The position numbers and the translations under genes were made by a program. A stretch of 64,000 nucleotides of DNA from Anisodus tanguticus (lineage: Eukaryota; Streptophyta; Magnoliopsida; Solanales; Solanaceae). Within the stretch, counting starts at the first letter, position 1, and every line of letters begins with the position of its first letter. A model generated the notes under the pieces. The model was not told where the DNA came from. It did not search any database and was given only the letters and a program-made list of their open reading frames with translations. This document shows, one piece after another, positions 58,528 to 64,000 of the stretch. Where the stretch lies: positions 10,315,501 through 10,379,500 of the forward strand of contig CM067556.1 in assembly GCA_034509755.1 (NCBI GenBank). The letters are read 5' to 3'.

Positions 58528-59046
58528 TTGCACTTATATCCATCATTTGTATCTACTCTCGTGTCGTATACATATGCTGATTGGGGTGAATGTCCAGATA
58601 CCAGACGTTCGACGTCTGGGTATTTTATGTTTCTTGGTGATAACTTGGTCTCTTGGTCGGCTAAACGCCATGCTACTTTATCACGATCTAGTGCGGAGGC
58701 CGAGTATCGAGGGGTAGCCAATGTGGTGTTCGAGTCATGTTGGCTGCGTAATCTCCTATTAGAGCTTCAATTTCCTATTCAGAAAGCTACATTGGTCTAC
58801 TGCGATAATGTTAGTGCAATCTATCTCTCTGGGTATTCGGTCCAACATCAATGCACTAAACATATTGAGATGGATATTCACTTTGTTCGCGAAAAGTTAG
58901 CTCGTGGACAAGTACGTGTCTTGCATGTCCCTTTACGGTACCAAATTGTTGACATCTTTTCTAAGGGTCTTCCCTTAGTTCTGTTTGAAGATTTTAGGGA
59001 CAGTCTCAGCGTACGACAACCGCCCGCTATGACTGCGGGGGTGTGA
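58528..59046 (+). pseudogene. RNase H of F, nearly intact
   Basis: A 172-residue open piece covering the whole copia RNase H: YADWGECPDTRRSTSGYFMF, SRSSAEAEYRGVANVV, VYCDNVSAIYLSGYS, HIEMDIHFVREKLARGQVRV and VDIFSKGLPLVLFEDFRDSL. Catalytic D, E and D are present. One stop (58522-58524) separates it from RT in the same frame. It ends in the TAGV-type C terminus; GACTGCGGGGG is the polypurine tract. Confidence 0.91.
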
Positions 59047-59291
59047 AAGACCACGATATACACGGCAATTTGACAGTGTATTTCACATAGTATAGTTTGT
59101 ATATATGTTACCAAAATTAGTAGAATTCATGTACATGTATAATTATGGTAGTAGTCTTGTACTAGGAAAAGCTATTAGTCTTGTATTAGGAAAAAATAGA
59201 TTTAATATCCTTAATTAAATATTGTATAGTATATATTTATATATATATACCTTTTCATTAATGAAAATAATCAAGAAATTATTCTCTTTCA
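59042..59291 (+). repeat. 3' LTR of F
   Basis: 250 bp, TGTGAAAGACCACGATATAC to ATTCTCTTTCA, directly after the polypurine tract. It has an internal partial repeat (AGTCTTGTACTAGG, AGTCTTGTATTAGG) not present twice in the 5' LTR. Confidence 0.88.
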
Positions 59292-59451
59292 ATTTCATTC
59301 TTTAATTTAAACTGAATTTTTCTATTTTCATTATTTTTCTTATCCCGTTTGATTGATCTGTTAATCAGAAAGTAAGTCTTAGTTTCCAAATACATTGGGA
59401 TAATAAGCTTTAACTTTAATCATTAATTTTATTGGTTGCCTCTACTACATC

Positions 59452-60267
59452 TAGGGTGGGCAAAAAATCCGGAGAACCGAAAAAACTGAACCGAACCGAT
59501 TCGGTTATGTTCTTTCTCGGTTTTTTTCTAAAAAAAAACATGTTTTTTGAAAAAACGAATCAGAATTTAGTGATTCGGTTCGATTTTTAAATTTTGGATA
59601 CGAACCGAACCGAAAAACCAAATTAAATGTATAATTAATCTTATTTTTTATTTTAGGCTATTACTATCTCTTGAATCATAGCCATTGAAACCAATCTATG
59701 AAGCTTTTATGGAAGTCGAATGTGGCATGAACTTGATTAACATATCACGGAAGCATTCACATAAAATGTAGGGAGAGAAAGTAGTTGTAAATTGGTAAAA
59801 CTTTAAATGGTCATAACTCTGCGCTCGGATGTCCATTTTACCCAAAAAAAATTGGGTATTTTTTCGAGACGGGGCGGCTTTGGCACTACCAATTTTTAGA
59901 AAAACGTCTGTTTTCCCAATCAATTTGTGTTTTCCCCCAAATCGATTTCTAATTTTCCTTTTTCTTTAGTAAACATCTCACGATACACAATAGATTTCAA
60001 CGTCGAAATTTCATGATAGTGTAGGTGTGAATGTCAATTTCAGTTTTGGAAATTCAATTTTTAAAAAAAAATTCCATGACCCGATCCGTCCCGGCCCACT
60101 AGAAAAAACCGATATAATCCAATAGTTCGGCGATATAAACCGAACATATCGATTTTTTTTAAAAAAAAAGTTGGATTCATTTTTTTTTAATTTTAAAAAA
60201 AATGATTTTATTCGGTTCATATTTTTTGGATACAAAACCGATATAAACCGATATACGCCCACCCCTA
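59452..60267. mobile_element. Non-autonomous hAT transposon, second copy type
   Basis: An 816-bp element flanked by the perfect 8-bp duplication ACTACATC (59444-59451 and 60268-60275). Ends: left TAGGGTGGGCAAAA, right inverted TAGGGGTGGGCGTAT. Sub-terminal motifs AACCGAACCGAT and ATCGGTT-like repeats recur in both orientations. It encodes no transposase. It is a different subfamily from the element at 10000. Confidence 0.9.
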
Positions 60268-60426
60268 ACTACATCAATGGGAACGTTTTGAAGTTCAAGC
60301 AATTATTAATAGGGTTTTTCGCACAAGTGTCCCATTTTGGAGTGCTCTTTAATTTTTGCCCCTCAAATTTGTGGTCTTTAATTTTCCCCTTAATCTTTTT
60401 GGCGCAACATAAACTAAATTTTGAAA

Positions 60427-60652
60427 GACATAGTTAGCGTTTAGCTTCGACATATGTATCATAATATCCCACAAGTTATGTCAGACAAGACACAACTTTC
60501 AACATTCAACATAATCTAAAAAAAAGTATAAGTTCAGATTTTGCTCGACATAGTTAGCGTTTAACTTCGCCATATGTATCATCACATCCACACAAGTTAT
60601 GTCGGAATAGGCAAATCTTTCAACATTCAACATAATCTGAAAAATAGTACAC
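60427..60652. repeat. Tandem duplication of 120 bp
   Basis: GACATAGTTAGCGTTTAGCT at 60427 recurs at 60547 (one change); both units go on with CATATGTATCAT, CACAAGTTATGTC and TTTCAACATTCAACATAATC. The spacing is 120 bp. The two units differ at several positions. Confidence 0.88.
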
Positions 60653-62315
60653 AATTTAATTCCTACACAACTTGTGTGCGACGAGGCAAAAGTTCAGTTT
60701 CTGAAGATAAAAATGTTACGGAACTTATGCCGAGCGGGGTATATCTGGATATTTTCATCAAATAAGTAGTACGACCAAAAATTAAATACCAATGCATTTG
60801 AAGTTTAATCCGTGCAAAATTTTGATTTCTATAAAATCTATGAACTTCACAAGTTAATGATCTACTGCTTTGGGCCCAATAACCCTATGTCAAGACGTGC
60901 AGTTGAGACTGTTACAAATGGAAGTGTTGAGGGAGTTTTATATATGTTCACTTGATTATTCATTTGCCACATTAAAGGGTTCTATCGTGCAAATAAAGTT
61001 CCACTTCTTTTGATTTTCACGAAATATATAATTAAATAATTTAAAGTGTAATTTTTCTAATTATCATAACTTGAATTGTTTCTAAATAAAGTTCCACTTC
61101 TCTTGATACTTCCTTTTGTGAATAGTAGGAATAACTTTTTGGGTATCATAAATTGAATTGTTTTTATTTAGTTCCGTATTATCAGTAAAATGCATTTTCT
61201 TTTGGTTCTTGAGCTAAATTTTCATAATTAATTTGCATAATCGACATAAAGCTTAGACTTTAGAGTTGAAACATTACATAAACGTGGGCATTAATTTTAA
61301 TGCCTAACCCCAACGTTTTAAAGGTAGCTTTAATTAAAACAATGTGAGACAGATGTATTTATTAATAAAACAGCCAATTTATAACGCGCCTCAGATATTA
61401 ATAGAGTAATGATACAAGTTGTTGGAACGTTCTTAATGGTCAAAAGTTTCCCTTTCTTTTTTCTCCTTTTTTCAATTCCATTTTATTTTACCATATGTTT
61501 CTTCGTTTTGGCAAGAAGCCATATTATAAGAAAGATGTCGGGATACATGACTAAGTTTTTTAAATCTTTTTTAATTGATGTCTATTAGATGTTAACTGGA
61601 GCAGGAAGTGTATATAGGGAGGTAAAAAATATTAAAATGTCATATCTAAAATTAAGTTAAAATACTAACAAAGTTAGAATTTGTAAATATATTTTTTAAC
61701 TTAGTAAGTATTTATTAAATTCTTAAAAAGTTTGACGTATATAGGGAGGTAAAAGAATGTTAAAATATTAGTACTGTTTTCCAATTCAGTTCTAACTTAA
61801 ACAAAAATCTAAAAACATAAATTCTTACGACACGATATTACATAGTCTTGCCAATCAAGTCTCAAGTCTATAATTAATTATTTCAATAATACTAACTACT
61901 AAGTAGTACTCCCTCCATTTTTATTTATCCACTATTGACTACGTCCCTTAAAAAATAATAAATAAAATCCATAATTTATAATAATATTTATATTATTTGG
62001 TGCATATAATAGACTTGAAAAATAATTAGAAATGAAAAATTAATACTATGGATAAAATAGAAAAAAATTATCTTCTCTTAATGTGATAAAAATGATAAGT
62101 AAAAGTGAAAATATATTTATAATATAATAAAAAAGTATAAAAAAAAAAGAAAAAAAGGAAAGAATACTAACATAAAAACACAACAAAAAAGCACAACATG
62201 TCATTCATCAAAAGTCAAAATAAACTTTTCAAAAAAGACTTTCTCAACATTTCACTGTATCCAACACCAACCTATCATATTCATTCCGCCTGTGATCAAT
62301 TTATCTTCAAATCTT
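60653..62315. other. Intergenic sequence with MITE remnant
   Basis: No gene recognised. At 61909-61950 ACTCCCTCCATTTTTATTTA followed by TCCACTATTGACT resembles a Stowaway left end; no matching right end was found. Confidence 0.5.
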
Positions 62316-62421
62316 TCCGTTTGGTCTAAAGAATGCCGGGGCGACGTACCAGCGAGTCATGACTGCGCTGTTTCATGATATGATTCACAAGGAAATGGAG
62401 GTCTATGTCGATGACAGGTCC
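62316..62421 (+). pseudogene. Ty3/gypsy reverse transcriptase fragment
   Basis: Reads FPFGLKNAG, a frameshift at about 62340, then ATYQRVMTALFHDMIHKEME and VYVDD, the conserved gypsy RT centre. It is the only gypsy coding sequence in the window. After VYVDD the sequence diverges. Both sides are unrelated AT-rich DNA, so it is a fragment of about 35 codons. Confidence 0.86.
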
Positions 62422-62713
62422 TGCATCTCCTACCTAATGCAATTGACCGATCCGCCATTTCTTTTCTTCAATAATGCCTTCGCTTCACTTCAAGACGCTA
62501 TTTACCAAGGAAAGACTACCTTTTTTTTTAATGGAAGAAGCCGAAGGGGTGAACGAAATATGTTAACAACTTGAATTTGCGTAAAACTGTAAAATCAATT
62601 TTGAATAGTAACACGTATTTGAACATTTTCATAAATTTCTTTATATTTGGTGAGGACACGACCGCCGATGTTAATTATTGATGCCAATGCTAAGTAGTAA
62701 TATGAAAACTAAG
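62422..62713. other. Short spacer
   Basis: Continues a little of the gypsy-like frame to 62574, then AT-rich sequence without recognised content. Confidence 0.4.
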
Positions 62714-62715
62714 TA

Positions 62716-62990
62716 CTCTCACCCTCTCAAATTATTTATCGATTTTTTTATTTACACGCTCTTTAAAAAATATTAATTATGAGGTGTATTTGATCTACTT
62801 TATACTTATTTATATCTAAGTTATTATAATCTCTCTATTTAATGTTTACTATATTTATGTGTTAACTTCATTAATGACAAAGGGTAAAATGGATAAAAAT
62901 AACTAAATTATGTCTTAAACTTCTAACACGACAAATAACTTGAGACAATTATTTTTAATAATCACTACAGATAATTTGAGACGGAGAAAG
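62716..62990. mobile_element. Stowaway MITE
   Basis: A 275-bp element flanked by TA. Left CTCTCACCCTCTCAAATTAT and right ATAATTTGAGACGGAGAAAG are inverted repeats, and the inside matches the element at 37771 (TATTTATATCTAAGTTAT, inverted there). A duplicated inner copy of the right end (AATAACTTGAGACAATTATT) is visible. Confidence 0.84.
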
Positions 62991-62992
62991 TA

Positions 62993-64000
62993 CCATTAAT
63001 GAGAAATCAAAATATTTATGAAATGATCATTCCAATACACCTCTTGAAAACCTCGATCATGAATGGATTTGAAAAATCTTAATTCTTTAAAATAAAAGAC
63101 TAGGCTGAGCTAGCCCAGCGGACCAAACCCATAATAGGTCCCCATCTTTTGCCACATGAGCACTTATCATCTAATGTCACATGTATTTTTCCTTTGTTAA
63201 TTTAGCTTGAGATTCAGAGGGGTCAAAAAGGTATGTAGAATTACAACCGTTCGAATTTAGATTTTGGAGGTCTCACGTGAGAAAGGTTTGACAATTTAAC
63301 TTAACATACATTAATGGGAGTCCACTCCTCTCCATGACCGTTTGTTAATATGAATTTGAACTTATCTCTATAATTAAAGAAAAACTAGATTCTCGAGTTT
63401 TGACTAACTAAAAATCAAGGACAAATGTAACTAGTAAAGTCACTACAGTCGTAATAGAGGTTTATTTGGGTAGCAGAAAATGTAGTAGCACGTAAATTCT
63501 AATTCATAATATAATAATATTGAAGTTATATACATTACCAGTAATGCGTATATTTACCCATTATAACAAGGTAATTTCTTTACCCAAAAAAGGTATAATT
63601 AAATTTGTAAGTGATTTTAAGGACACGTGAATCGATTTGTAAATAAGTGTAATAAACAATTAGTAATAAATAAACAAACGAGAACAATAAATAAAAGAAA
63701 TAGCCTGAATTGGTGGTATCTTGATTGAAACTTGTTAAAGAGCTTGGTCCGGTCTTTAGTTAAATTGCTCCGAGCCCGAGCCAATGTTGAGAGCTTGTTC
63801 AATCTAAGTTTACAGTTAATGTTGGTTTACAAGGATTTGCAGGAAACGGAAATTACAAGTAACTGCTTATGTAGGAATTGAAATTACAATTCAACAAGAA
63901 AGCTGAAAATTACAATATAACAACAAAATTGAAATTACACTTTTGTTGAACAAGAAAGCGGGAAAGTTGTTTATCTTTGAGTCGAGTGTGGCACTCTGTC
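62993..64000. other. Intergenic sequence to window end
   Basis: No recognised gene or transposon. A minus-strand ORF at 63617-63802 has no known motif. Confidence 0.45.

Larger units (their letters stand above)
49443..59291 (+). mobile_element. Copia retrotransposon F, chimeric with duplicated pol segment
   Basis: A plus-strand element of the A family, 9.85 kb including a 2.46-kb inserted LTR. It has both LTRs, Gag and protease once, but pre-integrase, integrase and RT twice, and RNase H once. The second set begins abruptly at about 53577. The flanking bases (TGATA and ATTTC) do not match. The likely cause is recombination between two related copies, leaving a fused element. Confidence 0.88.

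Noticed and set aside
49438..59296. Target duplication of element F
   Set aside because: The five bases on each side (TGATA and ATTTC) do not match.

Overview
This is a gene-poor stretch of plant nuclear DNA. It is AT-rich, dominated by broken Ty1/copia LTR retrotransposons, and has a TC-rich 5' leader, a U2-type intron and several plant-type repeats (a Solanaceae-style SINE repeat, TRIMs, Stowaway MITEs, small hAT elements). The repeat families look most like a nightshade-family (Solanaceae) genome; that is inferred from recalled repeat types, not from a database match. No bacterial, CRISPR, viral or biosynthetic gene system was seen.

The only convincing host gene is at 29.5-30.7 kb on the + strand. 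It is a two-coding-exon gene for a 335-residue class-I plant GATA zinc-finger transcription factor. It has a probable extra intron in its 5' leader and a candidate TATA box. It lies in a corridor of about 4.3 kb (28.3-32.6 kb) between two copia elements; the corridor also holds SINE remnants.

Layout, left to right. A1 (1-3073, minus) is a copia relic cut by the window edge; it appears to be inserted in the 5' LTR of copia element B (3074-9222, plus), and B itself carries a probable gypsy-type LTR (about 6188-7514). A non-autonomous hAT element with a perfect 8-bp target duplication follows (10000-10944). A2 (12643-17613, minus) is a copia element with both LTRs. A TRIM-like array (20.9-21.4 kb) and a cluster of small inverted-repeat elements and a 20-G run (22.0-23.2 kb) come next. 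Copia C (23650-28297, minus) ends just before the GATA gene. Copia D (32588-36110, minus) has lost its 3' half. A SINE with a perfect 16-bp duplication (36545-36860), an unassigned GC-richer tract (36955-37480), a Stowaway element and a 73-bp tandem array lead to copia E (to about 43297, plus), which lacks most of gag. After a sparse region with MITEs and a second TRIM comes copia F (49443-59291, plus), a chimera with its pre-integrase/integrase/RT segment present twice and a 2.46-kb LTR-like insertion with a perfect 5-bp duplication. The right end holds a second hAT element with a perfect 8-bp duplication, a 120-bp tandem duplication, a gypsy reverse-transcriptase fragment and another Stowaway element.

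The copia elements encode in order Gag, protease, integrase, reverse transcriptase and RNase H, but every copy is broken by stops, frameshifts or deletions, and two have lost an aspartate of the YVDD reverse-transcriptase centre. The window is best read as layered transposon debris around one regulatory gene. The most informative structures are the nested and recombined elements, whose order of insertion can be read directly.
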